Numbered from the stretch's first letter, positions 52,616 to 62,232 are shown. The stretch: DNA of 64,000 bases from Shinella sp. WSJ-2 (GCF_003432075.1 NZ_QWBU01000004.1:62001-126000); one strand, 5' to 3'. Notes: generated by a model not told the origin, from the sequence alone. Made by a program: numbers and translations.

Positions 52616-53986
52616 TCAGTTCGCTGGAAGCCGCGCCTTGAGCCCGTTGACGATGCGATCAGCCAGAGCTTCGTAATCGCCGTCGAAATGATGCCCCCCC
52701 TCGATGGCGATCGATTCCACGCCTGAAGCCTTGAGCGTCGGGCATGGATCGTCGTCTTCCTCCGTGCCGGAAATGCACTGCACCCGTTTGGGGTCGATCT
52801 TGGCGATATCATCGACGGGGTCACCGCCCGCGCCCGCGCCTGCCACACCCAGCCATCCGGTGACAGAAACCTCGTAATCGACCTGGTGGGAGAGCGCCAT
52901 CAGCGTGAGCTGTGGAACGCGGGCGCGGTCCTCGGGCGAAAGCAGGTTGTAGGTCGCCGGCAGGATGTCCGAGCCGAAGGAATAACCGACAAGCAGGACG
53001 TGCTTGACGTTCCATTCCTTGCGGAAGGACTCGATGATTCGGGACAGGTCATCCGCCGTCTCCTGCGGCTTGCGCTCGGACCAGAAGTACCGCAACGAAT
53101 CCACGCCGACGACGGGGATGCCGCGTTGCTGCAGCGCACCGGCCACCTGCTTGTCGATATCGCGCCAGCCGCCATCGCCCGAATAGACCACGGCCATCGT
53201 ATCAAAGGCCGGCGCTGCCTTGAGAACGGCGAGCGGCAGGCCAAGCGGGCTCTCGGCATCGCCGGCCGCATCGATGCGATCGGTAAGGGTCTGGGCCAGG
53301 ATGTCTGCGGCGGATGCCGTCTCGTCCCGCACATCGATATCGGCATGCGCCTTTTGCAACGCTGCAACGTGATCGCGCCCCGACTGCGGCGCATTGCCGG
53401 TGAAGAGCACCGTCACCGGCGCCGGCAGCGCGCCGTCGGTGAGACCATAGACGGTGCGTCCGTCGAGCTTTGTCTTCGAGGCAGGCGTACAGAGAACCTT
53501 GTCGAGCGGAATGCCGGCCTGGGGGTCCACCGCAATTGCCTCGCCGATCGTCGCGGCGGGACTCTGGGCGATCATCGCTAATGCCAGCGCACCGCCCTCA
53601 CCGATACCGGCGATGATGGGTGGATTGTAGCTCGTTGCCCCGCCGGCCCGCTGAACCTGATGGGCGAGCGATTCCACGTCGGAGATCATATAGACACAAT
53701 CCCCGTCATCGGCCTGCAAGGCCTTGAGATAGGACGGAAAATCGATGCCGACGACGGCCGCTCCCTTTTCGACGAGGGCATCCGCTTCCTTGTCTTCGTC
53801 CGCCCCCCAACCGTTCGCATCCGAGATCAGGAAGACGCTGGCGCTCGGCGCGTCATCCGGCAGGAGAATGTGATCGGCGGGGATCATGCCGGTCGTAAAG
53901 CTTTTGTCGGCCTCCTGCGCGAAGCCGATGAGGGGCGCGGCACAGGCGAGCAGGGCGGCAAGCGCGAGAGGACGGGAAAGTTTCAT
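52616..53986 (-). CDS. acvB: AcvB/VirJ-type lysyl-phosphatidylglycerol hydrolase
   Basis: The 456-residue periplasmic protein has a signal peptide (cleavage near GFAQEA) and two alpha/beta-hydrolase-like halves. The C-terminal half carries the nucleophile elbow GYSFGSD, a DGGW segment and a late catalytic His (EGGHHFDGD). AcvB/VirJ proteins hydrolyse lysyl-phosphatidylglycerol and affect acid tolerance and, in Agrobacterium, virulence. Its start overlaps the stop of lpiA by 4 bp, the conserved lpiA-acvB arrangement. Confidence 0.93.
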   Translation of the reverse strand: MKLSRPLALAALLACAAPLIGFAQEADKSFTTGMIPADHILLPDDAPSASVFLISDANGWGADEDKEADALVEKGAAVVGIDFPSYLKALQADDGDCVYMISDVESLAHQVQRAGGATSYNPPIIAGIGEGGALALAMIAQSPAATIGEAIAVDPQAGIPLDKVLCTPASKTKLDGRTVYGLTDGALPAPVTVLFTGNAPQSGRDHVAALQKAHADIDVRDETASAADILAQTLTDRIDAAGDAESPLGLPLAVLKAAPAFDTMAVVYSGDGGWRDIDKQVAGALQQRGIPVVGVDSLRYFWSERKPQETADDLSRIIESFRKEWNVKHVLLVGYSFGSDILPATYNLLSPEDRARVPQLTLMALSHQVDYEVSVTGWLGVAGAGAGGDPVDDIAKIDPKRVQCISGTEEDDDPCPTLKASGVESIAIEGGHHFDGDYEALADRIVNGLKARLPAN

Positions 53987-56583
53987 TTCGAAATCACTCC
54001 TTTGACGCCGCCGCCGATGAGGAAGGTCACGTCCATCAGGGCCAGCGCCGCGCCCGTGGCATTCGAGACCGCAAGATAGCGCGGCTCCCAGCGCGGATGG
54101 AACTTCGATTTGAAGGCGCGCAGGCCTTTGAAATTGTAAAACCGTTCACCATGCTCGAACAGCACGCCGCCGACGCGGTCCCACACGGGAGCTGCTTCGC
54201 GCTGCGCCATGCCGGACAGCGGCGCCATGCCGAGATTGAACTGCCGGTATCCCTCGGCCTTGAGATAGTCGAGAATGCTGGCGAAGAGGAAATCCATCGT
54301 GCCCTTCGGCGCCTCGGGCGCAAAGCGCATCAGGTCGACGGTCGCTTCCGCCTTCGTGTCGGTCACCATGAGCGTGGCGAAGGCGACGATACTGTCTTCC
54401 AGCCGCACGACGGCGACGGGCTGCTCAAGCACATAGCTGTCCTCGAAAGCGCCGAGCGAGAAGGTCTTTTCCTTGGCATTGTGATGGGCGAGCCAGCCGT
54501 CGGAGACGGCGCGCAACGCCGGCAGAAGTGCCGCGACATCATGCGGCGGCACGACGGTGAAGGTGAGCCCGTCGCGCAGGCCGCGATTGTGCGATTGCCG
54601 GAGATTGGCAAAACGGCTGCCCTTCATCTCGAACTGCGGAAGATCGATGATGGCGAGTTCCCCAAGCTTGAAGGCGCGCAGACCCACATCCGCACAGGCC
54701 GAAAGCAGGATTGGCGAGATCTGGTAGAAGGCCGCCCGCCCACCGCCGGCCCGTGCGGCACCGACGAATTGCCAGACCAACTCCGGGAATTCCTCCTCCA
54801 GGCCGATCGGATCGGCAAGCGCAATCCAGGACCGGCCATGGATGCCGTACATGATGTAGGACTTGCCCGACGGCGAGAACAAGAGCCGCTTGTCGCCCAT
54901 GCGCACGAGATTGGCATCGGCGAAATCCTGACCCATGGTGATGGCCACCGCCCGTTCCAGCTCTGCCGGCGTCGGCCCTTCCGTTCGGAAATGCGCCGGC
55001 CGCAGCAGGCTGAACAGCGCGAGCGCCGAGGACGCGATGGCAAGCCCCAGCAGGGCACGCAGACCGCGCGGCGCCTCCTCGGAGAATTCGAACTGCCACC
55101 ACAGTTCATGCGCATATTCCGTATCGCGATAGACGAAGAGCAGGATGAGCGTGGCGGTGACGATGATGACGGCGATCGCCGCAAGCCAGGACGGCCCGAG
55201 CGCCTGCCGGAGCAGAGAGGAATGCCGGTCGAAGGCGCGGGCATTGGCAAGCAGCGCGACGATGAACAGCGCAAGCAACCCCGCCTCGAAAACGGCGATG
55301 GCCTTGAGGAACGCGAAGGCGAAGGCGACCGAGGCGCCCGCCAGCGCCACCCACCAGGCGCCATCCAGCCGCTGCCCAAGCCCGCGCGCCGCGACGAGCA
55401 GCAGCAGGCCGAGCAGGCTCGACAGGAAATGCGCGCCCTCGACGATCGGCAGCGGTAGGTAGCCTGCGAGAAAATCGAGATCGGAATCAGGCGTCGGCAC
55501 CACGCTGGAAAAGATCAGCATGGCGCCGAGTAAGAGTGAGAGCGTGGAGATCAGCGCGGGCGCCAGCTTGCCGGCGAGTTGCGCCGCCTCGGCCACACCG
55601 GGCCGCAACACAAGCTGTCGCATCTCGGTGATCAACAGCAGCACGGTCGCCAGCAGGAGCGGCAGCACGTAGTAGATCAGGCGATAGAGCACGAGACTGC
55701 CGAGCAGTTGGTCGATGCTGATCGCATTGGAAAGCCCGGCCATGATGACCGCCTCGAAGACGCCGAGGCCGGCCGGAACGTGGCTCAGAACGCCGAAGCC
55801 GATCGCCACCGCATAGACCGCAAGGAAGGTCGGCCATCCGACCTGGGTGTCGGGCAGCAGCACATAGAGCACCGAGGCGGCAGCAGCGATATCGAAGGCC
55901 GAGACGAGGAACTGCCGGGATGCGGTTCGGCTGTCCGGCAGCCGCAGCTCGAACCCCTTGAAGCGCAGCACATGCCCGTTGCGGCCGCTGTAGAACAGAC
56001 CGATCAGGACGAGGAGGATCAGGAGCGCGGCGGCGCGCAGCCAGAACGCATCGACACCGAGAATGCTGGCGACGCGCGGCGCGACGGCGAGCGCCGCAAG
56101 CGCGCTGACGGACAGGAGTCCGAGGCCGAAAGCGAGCGTGACGAAGGCGATGACGCGGGCGGTGTCGCCCGGCGCAAGCCCAAGACGCGAATAGGCGCGA
56201 AACCGGATCGCCCCGCCGCTCAAGGGACCGAAGCCGACGGTATTGCCGACCGCGTAGGCCATGAAGGCCGTCACCGCGACCGAGGGGAACGGCGCCTTGC
56301 GACCGATATAATCGAGCGCATTGGCATCGTAGAGGATCAGCGCCAGGAAGCTCAACAGGGTGAACCCCGCCGCGAGCGCGATGTCACTCCAGGAAGTCGC
56401 CGAAAGCGCCGCCAGCACATCGTCGTAACGCACCTCCGCCGTCAGCCGGTAGATGCCCAGCGCAACGAGGGCGAAAACGAGGAGACTCGCGGCCGCAAGA
56501 ATATAAAGGCGGTAGATCAGGAACAGGCGGAAAAGCCGCGACCCTCCGGCTTCATCGACGACCGCACTGCTCTCTTCCGACAT
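53983..56583 (-). CDS. lpiA: LpiA/MprF lysyl-phosphatidylglycerol synthase
   Basis: The 866-residue membrane protein has an N-terminal flippase part of about 14 helices (~20-520). A C-terminal aminoacyl-transferase domain follows (~530-860; WIALADPIGL, TVDLMRFAPEAPKGTMDFLF, FNLGMAPLSG, FYNFKGLRAFKSKFHPRW). It transfers lysine from Lys-tRNA to phosphatidylglycerol, making the surface more cationic, and helps resist cationic peptides and acid. The start at 56583 fits the family; the extra frame to 56718 lacks a ribosome site. It is operonic with acvB, whose product breaks down the same lipid. Confidence 0.95.
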   Translation of the reverse strand: MSEESSAVVDEAGGSRLFRLFLIYRLYILAAASLLVFALVALGIYRLTAEVRYDDVLAALSATSWSDIALAAGFTLLSFLALILYDANALDYIGRKAPFPSVAVTAFMAYAVGNTVGFGPLSGGAIRFRAYSRLGLAPGDTARVIAFVTLAFGLGLLSVSALAALAVAPRVASILGVDAFWLRAAALLILLVLIGLFYSGRNGHVLRFKGFELRLPDSRTASRQFLVSAFDIAAAASVLYVLLPDTQVGWPTFLAVYAVAIGFGVLSHVPAGLGVFEAVIMAGLSNAISIDQLLGSLVLYRLIYYVLPLLLATVLLLITEMRQLVLRPGVAEAAQLAGKLAPALISTLSLLLGAMLIFSSVVPTPDSDLDFLAGYLPLPIVEGAHFLSSLLGLLLLVAARGLGQRLDGAWWVALAGASVAFAFAFLKAIAVFEAGLLALFIVALLANARAFDRHSSLLRQALGPSWLAAIAVIIVTATLILLFVYRDTEYAHELWWQFEFSEEAPRGLRALLGLAIASSALALFSLLRPAHFRTEGPTPAELERAVAITMGQDFADANLVRMGDKRLLFSPSGKSYIMYGIHGRSWIALADPIGLEEEFPELVWQFVGAARAGGGRAAFYQISPILLSACADVGLRAFKLGELAIIDLPQFEMKGSRFANLRQSHNRGLRDGLTFTVVPPHDVAALLPALRAVSDGWLAHHNAKEKTFSLGAFEDSYVLEQPVAVVRLEDSIVAFATLMVTDTKAEATVDLMRFAPEAPKGTMDFLFASILDYLKAEGYRQFNLGMAPLSGMAQREAAPVWDRVGGVLFEHGERFYNFKGLRAFKSKFHPRWEPRYLAVSNATGAALALMDVTFLIGGGVKGVISK

Positions 56584-56801
56584 GTTCTGCCCAGCCTTGA
56601 TTTGGTGACCGCAATACTGGCGCAGGTTGTGGCAAATATCGGGCAGCCTTTCGCCGGCATGCCGCAATTGGCTGCGGCGTATTATCCAGTCCGCGTCTCG
56701 AAGCACCTTTTCGACCAACTCTCCAAAAAATCTTCCGCGTCGCGATCCGTTTTCATGCGCCTCATCGTCCTTGGCGCATCCGAAGCTGAAGGAGACATGC
56801 C

Positions 56802-57107
56802 ATGACCGACGTTCCTTTTATTTTGATCAACCTGCTCCGGGTGAGGCCGGGAAAGCAAGATGCGCTCATCGCGCTTCTCAGCGAGAACATCGACACGGTG
56901 ATCCGCACGCTGGACGGCTGGAAAGCCACCCGACTGATCAGCGCCGCCGATGGCTCAGGTGTCGTCATTCATTCCGAATGGGAGACCTTGGCAGCCGTGG
57001 AGGCGATGCGGAACGATCCGCGCATGCAGGCCTATTTTCCGAGGATCGCGGAACTGGCAAGTCTGGATTCGCTTCTCGGTTCGGTCGTGTCGGGTGCGGC
57101 GCGCTAG
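56802..57107 (+). CDS. Antibiotic-biosynthesis-monooxygenase (ABM) domain protein
   Basis: This 101-residue ferredoxin-like alpha/beta-barrel protein of the ABM family starts FILINLLRVRPGKQDALIALLSEN. It has the conserved WETLAAVEAM block. Such small dimers act on quinones or bind haem, or have no known activity. GAAGGAG precedes the start. It is followed by a broken EthD-family gene and an ECF sigma factor, the same direction throughout, so the three may share a transcript. Confidence 0.85.
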   Translation: MTDVPFILINLLRVRPGKQDALIALLSENIDTVIRTLDGWKATRLISAADGSGVVIHSEWETLAAVEAMRNDPRMQAYFPRIAELASLDSLLGSVVSGAAR

Positions 57108-57129
57108 GCAATCAAGACAGGGGAACACC

Positions 57130-57226
57130 ATGGCTCAGATGGTCGTGATCTATCGCACACCGCCGGCTGTTTGCGTCTGACGGTTCGGGGGTTCAGATGT
57201 ATCTCGTCGACGAGAAGGTGCCCTGA
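57130..57226 (+). pseudogene. Broken EthD-family gene with internal deletion
   Basis: An ATG with GGGGAA upstream opens MAQMVVIYRTPP, the exact N-terminus expected of EthD-family proteins, but stops after 16 codons. Thirteen bases further on, in another frame, comes GSGVQMYLVDEKVP and a stop, matching the usual EthD C-terminus. About 70 central codons are missing. The gene is therefore reduced to its two ends. Confidence 0.65.
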
Positions 57227-57314
57227 TGCAAATCGCAGCAGCGCTGTGGCAACCGGCCAATCTGGTGAAAATCTTCACCGACATCGTGGTCAAAGCGGGC
57301 AGGCAGGGATGATA

Positions 57315-58172
57315 ATGGATATGGAAGAGTTCGAGGAACACCTTAAGGCACTTCGGCCGCGCCTCCACCGGTATTGCGCGCGGATGACGGGATCGGCCGT
57401 CAGCGGCGAAGATGTCCTGCAGGACACGCTGCTCAAGGCGCTTAAGGCGCGAAACCAGGGTGTCGCGGTGGACAACATCGAGGGGTGGCTGTTTCGCATC
57501 GCCCACAATACAAGCCTCGACTTCCTGCGCAGCCGGGCGCGCAACACGGTCGTCCCGCTGACCGAGGAGATCGAAGCCGCTCCTCTCCCCGGCACCGATA
57601 TCGTGGCCGTCGGCTTCCAGACCTTTCTGCGGTTGCCGGAGCTTCAGCGCTGCGCGGTGATCCTCAAGGACGTTCTCGGACATTCGGTCGAGGAGATCGC
57701 CGATATCGCCGACTGCTCTCCGGCGGCGGCCAAATCGGCGCTCCAGCGTGGGCGCGGTGCGCTCAGGCTGCTGGCGTCGGAACGGGAAGACACAAGACTA
57801 CCGTTGATGTCCGATATCGACCGGCGGAAGATCACGGCCTATGTCGATTTCTTCCGCAGCGGCGATTTCGACGCGATCCGCGCCATGCTTGCCGACGACG
57901 TGAAGCTCGAACTGGTCAATCGGCTCCACCTGCAGGGACGCGAGAAGATCACCCCCTATTTCACGCGCTATGCGGAAGTGGCGAAATGGCGCTTCGCCGT
58001 GGGCGCGGTGGAAGGGCAGCCGGCCATGCTGGTTTTCGATGGCACCGGCACGATGGAGAGCCCCGCCCATTTCGTCTTGATCGAATGGTCGGACGAGCGA
58101 ATCACCGGGATCCGGGATTTCCTTTTCGCGCCCTATGTGCTCGAGGCCGTGGACTGGGTGCGGCTCGGCTAG
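57315..58172 (+). CDS. ECF sigma factor with C-terminal SnoaL-like domain
   Basis: The 285-residue protein has sigma regions 2 (residues ~10-75, GEDVLQDTLLKALKARN, WLFRIAHNTSLDFLR) and 4 (~105-155, LKDVLGHSVEEIADIADCSPAAAKSALQRGRGALR). A ~115-residue SnoaL/NTF2-like tail follows (ITAYVDFFRSGDFDAIRAMLADDVKLEL). This layout is that of ECF41/ECF56-type sigma factors, where the tail controls activity in place of a separate anti-sigma factor. The start at 57315 is 5 nt from AGGGA. Such genes often adjoin small EthD or ABM-type proteins, as here. Confidence 0.88.
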   Translation: MDMEEFEEHLKALRPRLHRYCARMTGSAVSGEDVLQDTLLKALKARNQGVAVDNIEGWLFRIAHNTSLDFLRSRARNTVVPLTEEIEAAPLPGTDIVAVGFQTFLRLPELQRCAVILKDVLGHSVEEIADIADCSPAAAKSALQRGRGALRLLASEREDTRLPLMSDIDRRKITAYVDFFRSGDFDAIRAMLADDVKLELVNRLHLQGREKITPYFTRYAEVAKWRFAVGAVEGQPAMLVFDGTGTMESPAHFVLIEWSDERITGIRDFLFAPYVLEAVDWVRLG

Positions 58173-58220
58173 CGTCCTGTGTAGGCCATTCCAAGCCTAC
58201 AGCAGCGGATCGAAAAGCCG

Positions 58221-58238
58221 ATGTCATTCCCGTGTCAT
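58221..58238 (+). promoter_or_regulatory. PHO box upstream of btaA-btaB
   Basis: ATGTCAT, TCCC, GTGTCAT gives two 7-bp half-sites with the standard 4-bp gap and 12 of 14 positions matching the CTGTCAT repeat bound by PhoB. It lies 146 bp before the btaA start. Confidence 0.75.
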
Positions 58239-58383
58239 CGCAGTCTGCTGAAACGCTGCCCCATGCCGTCGGGCAAATGTGACAGCTCCGCTCCGGGAAT
58301 GTCCGTTGCATGACAGGCACACGCGTCGCGGGTCTGAAGACAGCGCGGTGGTTAAGGACAGTCCAGCTCAGGAACCAAGCCCG

Positions 58384-59649
58384 ATGATCGAAACGGTCGC
58401 TTCTCCCGCCCTCTCCCCCGTCACGGCGCGCAAGGAGGCGGTCGGCAAGCGCCTGAACCGGGCCGTGCGGCGCAACTCGCTGTTATCAGCGTCGGGCCTT
58501 TCGGAATATGTCTTCTCACGGCTGTTTCGCAATCTCGTCTATGCACAGATCTGGGAAGATCCAGATGTCGACATGACCGCGCTGAACATCGCGCCGGGCA
58601 ACACCATCGTCACCATCGCCTCGGGCGGCTGCAACGCGATGTCCTATCTGATCGCCGACCCTGCCCGCATCGAGGCCGTCGATCTCAACCCAGCGCATGT
58701 CGCCTTCAACCGCCTGAAATTCACGGCCGCCAGCCACCTGCCCGACTACGAGTCCTTCTACCGTTTTTACGGCAAGGGCGACGACCGACGGAACCTTGAC
58801 GCCTACGAACTCCATCTTCGCCCGCATCTCGATGAGGAGACGCGCGACTATTGGGAAAGCCGCACGCTGACCGGCCGGCGCCGCATCTCCATCTTCCACC
58901 GCAGGCTTTACCGCCATGGCCTGCTCGGCGGCTTCATCGGCCTCGGCCATACGATGGCCCGCCTCTATGGCGCCGACCCGCGTGGCCTCCTGGAAGCCCG
59001 CACGCTGGAAGACCAGAAGCGCTTCTTCGACGAGACGCTGTCGCCGCTGTTCGACAAGCGGCTGATCCGCTGGGCAACGGGGCGCAAGAGCTCGCTGTTC
59101 GGCCTCGGCATTCCCCCGCAGCAATATGACGCCCTGTCGGGCGCCGGTAACGGCATGGCCGAAATCCTTCGCGCCCGCGTCGAAAAGCTCGCCTGCGGCT
59201 TTCCGCTTTCGGAAAACTATTTCGCCTGGCAGGCCTTCGGCCGCAGCTACGGCAAGGACGAACAGGCGCCCCTGCCGCCCTATCTGCTGCGACAGAATTT
59301 CGAAACGGTTCGCAGCCGCGCCGACCGCATCTCCATCACCAACACGTCGCTGACGGAATTCCTCGCGGCCAAGGCGCCGCAGACAGTCGATCGCTTCATT
59401 CTGCTCGACGCGCAGGACTGGATGACGAATGCGCAGCTCAATGCGCTGTGGAGCGAAATCACCCGCACCGCCACGCCGGGTGCCCGCGTCATCTTCCGCA
59501 CCGCGCCGGCCGAAAGCCTGCTGCCGGGCCGTGTTGCGCAGGCCATTCTCGACCGCTGGGCCTACCACGCGGCAGAATCGCGGGCCCTGCACGAGAAGGA
59601 CCGGTCGTCGATCTATGGCGGCTTCCACCTCTATTCCTTCAAGGGGTGA
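58384..59649 (+). CDS. btaA: BtaA, diacylglycerol 3-amino-3-carboxypropyl transferase (DUF3419)
   Basis: This 421-residue enzyme transfers the aminocarboxypropyl group of S-adenosylmethionine to diacylglycerol, making diacylglyceryl-homoserine. The DUF3419 pattern is clear: YAQIWEDPDVDMTAL, TIASGGCNAMSYL, VDLNPAHVAFNRLK and a late LLDAQDWM with IFRTAPAESLL. Product and BtaB make the phosphorus-free betaine lipid DGTS. The start at 58384 gives the family length; the upstream ~35 codons overlap the promoter. A PHO box lies in front. Confidence 0.94.
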   Translation: MIETVASPALSPVTARKEAVGKRLNRAVRRNSLLSASGLSEYVFSRLFRNLVYAQIWEDPDVDMTALNIAPGNTIVTIASGGCNAMSYLIADPARIEAVDLNPAHVAFNRLKFTAASHLPDYESFYRFYGKGDDRRNLDAYELHLRPHLDEETRDYWESRTLTGRRRISIFHRRLYRHGLLGGFIGLGHTMARLYGADPRGLLEARTLEDQKRFFDETLSPLFDKRLIRWATGRKSSLFGLGIPPQQYDALSGAGNGMAEILRARVEKLACGFPLSENYFAWQAFGRSYGKDEQAPLPPYLLRQNFETVRSRADRISITNTSLTEFLAAKAPQTVDRFILLDAQDWMTNAQLNALWSEITRTATPGARVIFRTAPAESLLPGRVAQAILDRWAYHAAESRALHEKDRSSIYGGFHLYSFKG

Positions 59650-59654
59650 GCACG

Positions 59655-60314
59655 ATGAACACCGTCTCGGATCATGCCCTTCTGATGGATCGCATCTACC
59701 GCTGGCAACGGCGGTTCGGCATCTATGACGCCACCCGCAAATACTACCTGCTCGGCCGCGACCCGCTGATTGCCGGCCTTGACCCGCCCCCCGGCAGTTG
59801 CGTTCTAGAGATCGGCTGCGGCACGGGGCGCAACCTCGTGAAAGCCGCACGGCTCTATCCGCAGGCCCGTTTCAACGGCATCGACATCTCGCAGGAAATG
59901 CTGATGGCGGCTCAGGCGGCCATCGACGGCGCCGGGCTGAACGATCGGGTGCGCCTGGCCCGTGCCGATGCCGCGAACCTCGACCCGCAATCGCTGTTCG
60001 GGCACGCCGATTACGACCGCATCTTCATCTCCTATGCCGTATCGATGATTCCGCAATGGCAACGCGTCATGGAAGCCGCAGTCGCCGGCCTGTCGCCGGG
60101 CGGAGAATTGCATGTCGCCGATTTCGGCGACATGCAGCACCTTCCCCGCTGGTTCAAGAGCGCCGTGGACACCTGGCTCGGCTGGCACCACGTCACCCCG
60201 CGCGCCGACCTGTTCGAGATGTCGTCGCAGCTGGCCGCAACCCATGGCGGCGCCATCAAGGTACACCGCCTACATCGCGGCTTCTCCTGGCTCGTGACCA
60301 TCCGCAGGGACTGA
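59655..60314 (+). CDS. btaB: BtaB, betaine-lipid N-methyltransferase
   Basis: The 219-residue SAM-dependent methyltransferase carries the motif I VLEIGCGTGRN (50-60), followed by FNGIDISQEML, and a C-terminal hydrophobic WFKSAVDTWLGWHH segment typical of BtaB. It methylates diacylglyceryl-homoserine three times to give DGTS. It lies 5 bp after btaA and is co-transcribed. Under phosphate starvation this lipid replaces phospholipids in rhizobial membranes. Regulation by PhoB is inferred from the PHO box ahead of btaA. Confidence 0.94.
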   Translation: MNTVSDHALLMDRIYRWQRRFGIYDATRKYYLLGRDPLIAGLDPPPGSCVLEIGCGTGRNLVKAARLYPQARFNGIDISQEMLMAAQAAIDGAGLNDRVRLARADAANLDPQSLFGHADYDRIFISYAVSMIPQWQRVMEAAVAGLSPGGELHVADFGDMQHLPRWFKSAVDTWLGWHHVTPRADLFEMSSQLAATHGGAIKVHRLHRGFSWLVTIRRD

Positions 60315-60330
60315 CCGAAGAACACCCCTC

Positions 60331-60348
60331 TTGTAATACGCCTGTCAC
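60331..60348 (+). promoter_or_regulatory. PHO box upstream of the alkaline phosphatase gene
   Basis: TTGTAAT, ACGC, CTGTCAC matches the CTGTCAT repeat in 11 of 14 positions with the usual 4-bp gap. It lies 52 bp before the phosphatase start, a normal activator position. Confidence 0.65.
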
Positions 60349-60399
60349 GCAGGCTTCTTATCGCAAGAGGGCAACGCACCGCTTTAGAGAGGCACTCCC

Positions 60400-62154
60400 A
60401 TGCGTCAACTTCTCCTCGCTTTGGCATCGGCCACGATGCTCGCAGGCGCCGCCCAGGCCGCCACCGTCTATCCGCTCGACCGCGCCACTATCCTGGTCGG
60501 CTCCCCCTTCGACTTCAAGGTCGAGTTCGATGCCGTCGTGAAGCCCGAAGACGTGAAGGTCACGGTCAACGGCCAGGACTACGAAGCCGTTTTCGGTAGG
60601 AAGGCTGAATTCGTTGCCGAAGAAAAAGGCGAGGAAGACAAGGTTCTGGGTTCCGCACTCATCCTGCGTGACCTGACGATCGCCGCCGCCGGTGAATACA
60701 AGATCGAAGTTTCCGCCGGCAGCGAAGCCAAGTCCGTCGCCTGGGACGTCTATGAGACCATCGCCCAGCCGAAGGCCAAGAACATCATCTTCATGATCGC
60801 CGACGGCCTGTCCGTCGCCCACCGCACGGGCGCGCGCATCATGTCCAAGGGCATGACCGAGGGCAAGGCAAACGGCCGCCTCGCCATGGACGACATCCCG
60901 CCGGTCGCCTTCATCGGCACCTCCTCGACGCATTCGATCGCCACCGACAGCGCCAACACGGCCTCGGCCTACATGACCGGCCACAAGTCGCGCGTCAACG
61001 CGCTCGGCGTCTATGCCGACCGCACGCCCGACAGCCTCGACGACCCGAAGGTCGAAACGATTGCAGAAGCGCTGCGCCGCACGACGAAGAAGTCCGTCGG
61101 CATCGTCACAACGGCCGAGGTCGAGGACGCCACCCCGGCCGCCCTCGTCTCCCACACCCGCAAGCGCGCAGACAAGGCCGAGATCGTCGGCATGATGCTC
61201 GACGTCAAGCCCGACGTGCTGTTCGGCGGCGGCTCGGCCTACTTCTTGGGCAAGGACGTTCCCGGCTCCAAGCGCAAGGATGACAAGGACTACATCGCCG
61301 AGTTCAAGAATGCCGGCTATGCCCTTGCCATCGACAAGACGGAGCTGGCCGCAGCCGCCGGCGCCAACGATGAGAAGCTGCTCGGCCTCTTCCACACCGG
61401 CAACATGGACGTGACGCTCGATCGCGAATTCCTCAAGAAGGGCACGGTCGACAAGTTCCCCAACCAGCCGGGCCTCGTCGACATGACCAAGGCCGCGCTT
61501 GACAAGCTCTCCAAGAACCCGGAAGGCTTCTTCCTGATGGTCGAGGCCGCCTCGGTCGACAAGATGAGCCACCCGCTCGATTGGGATCGCGCCCTCGTCG
61601 AAACCATCGAATTCGACAAGGCCGTCGCCGTGGCCCGCGAATTCGCCGACAAGAACCCCGACACGCTGATCGTTGTCACGGGCGACCACACGCACGGCGT
61701 CTCCATCATCGGCACGGTCGATGACGAAAAGCCCGGTACGGAGATGCGCGAGAAGGTTGGCACCTACGACAATGCCGGCTTCCCGAACTACGAGGACAAG
61801 GACGGCGACGGTTACCCCGATCGCGTCGATGTCTCGCGCCGTCTGTTTATAGCCGCCAACAACGGCCCCGACCATTACGAGACCTTCCGCCCGAAGCTTG
61901 ACGGCCCGTTCGTTCCGGCCGTCCAGAACGAGGCGAAGGAATATATCGCCAACGAAGCATACAAGGATGTCCCCGGCGCCGTCTTCGTGCAGGGCAACAT
62001 TCCGAAGGACGAGGATAGCGGCGTTCATGCCGTCGACGACATCGTGCTCCAGGCGGCCGGTCCCGGCTCGGAAGGATTCCGCGGCTATATGGAACAGAGC
62101 GACGTCTATCGCGTGCTCGCCGATACCTTCGCGCTCGGCACGGCCAAGGACTAA
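60400..62154 (+). CDS. Alkaline phosphatase (PhoA superfamily)
   Basis: The 584-residue secreted enzyme has a signal peptide cleaved after AAQA (residue 20). A ~100-residue N-terminal beta domain precedes the catalytic fold with D135 (MIADGLS, metal ligand), nucleophile S184 (ATDSANTASAYMTG), EAASVDKMSH and GDHTHG metal ligands. A DKDGDGYPDR calcium-type loop precedes the C-terminus. It releases phosphate from organic phosphomonoesters. With btaA-btaB and PHO boxes it forms a phosphate-starvation cluster. The N-terminal domain sets it apart from E. coli PhoA. Confidence 0.92.
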   Translation: MRQLLLALASATMLAGAAQAATVYPLDRATILVGSPFDFKVEFDAVVKPEDVKVTVNGQDYEAVFGRKAEFVAEEKGEEDKVLGSALILRDLTIAAAGEYKIEVSAGSEAKSVAWDVYETIAQPKAKNIIFMIADGLSVAHRTGARIMSKGMTEGKANGRLAMDDIPPVAFIGTSSTHSIATDSANTASAYMTGHKSRVNALGVYADRTPDSLDDPKVETIAEALRRTTKKSVGIVTTAEVEDATPAALVSHTRKRADKAEIVGMMLDVKPDVLFGGGSAYFLGKDVPGSKRKDDKDYIAEFKNAGYALAIDKTELAAAAGANDEKLLGLFHTGNMDVTLDREFLKKGTVDKFPNQPGLVDMTKAALDKLSKNPEGFFLMVEAASVDKMSHPLDWDRALVETIEFDKAVAVAREFADKNPDTLIVVTGDHTHGVSIIGTVDDEKPGTEMREKVGTYDNAGFPNYEDKDGDGYPDRVDVSRRLFIAANNGPDHYETFRPKLDGPFVPAVQNEAKEYIANEAYKDVPGAVFVQGNIPKDEDSGVHAVDDIVLQAAGPGSEGFRGYMEQSDVYRVLADTFALGTAKD

Positions 62155-62232
62155 GGGCTTCTTGCCCCGAAATGGACAGGCGGCCCTGCGCCGCCTGTCC
62201 ATGCCATCGTGAAGGAACAAGGAAGCAGGCCC

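Noticed and set aside
55579-56805. 408-codon open frame on the plus strand
   Set aside because: Antisense of lpiA; composition is charged and low in hydrophobic residues, as expected for the reverse of a GC-rich membrane-protein gene.
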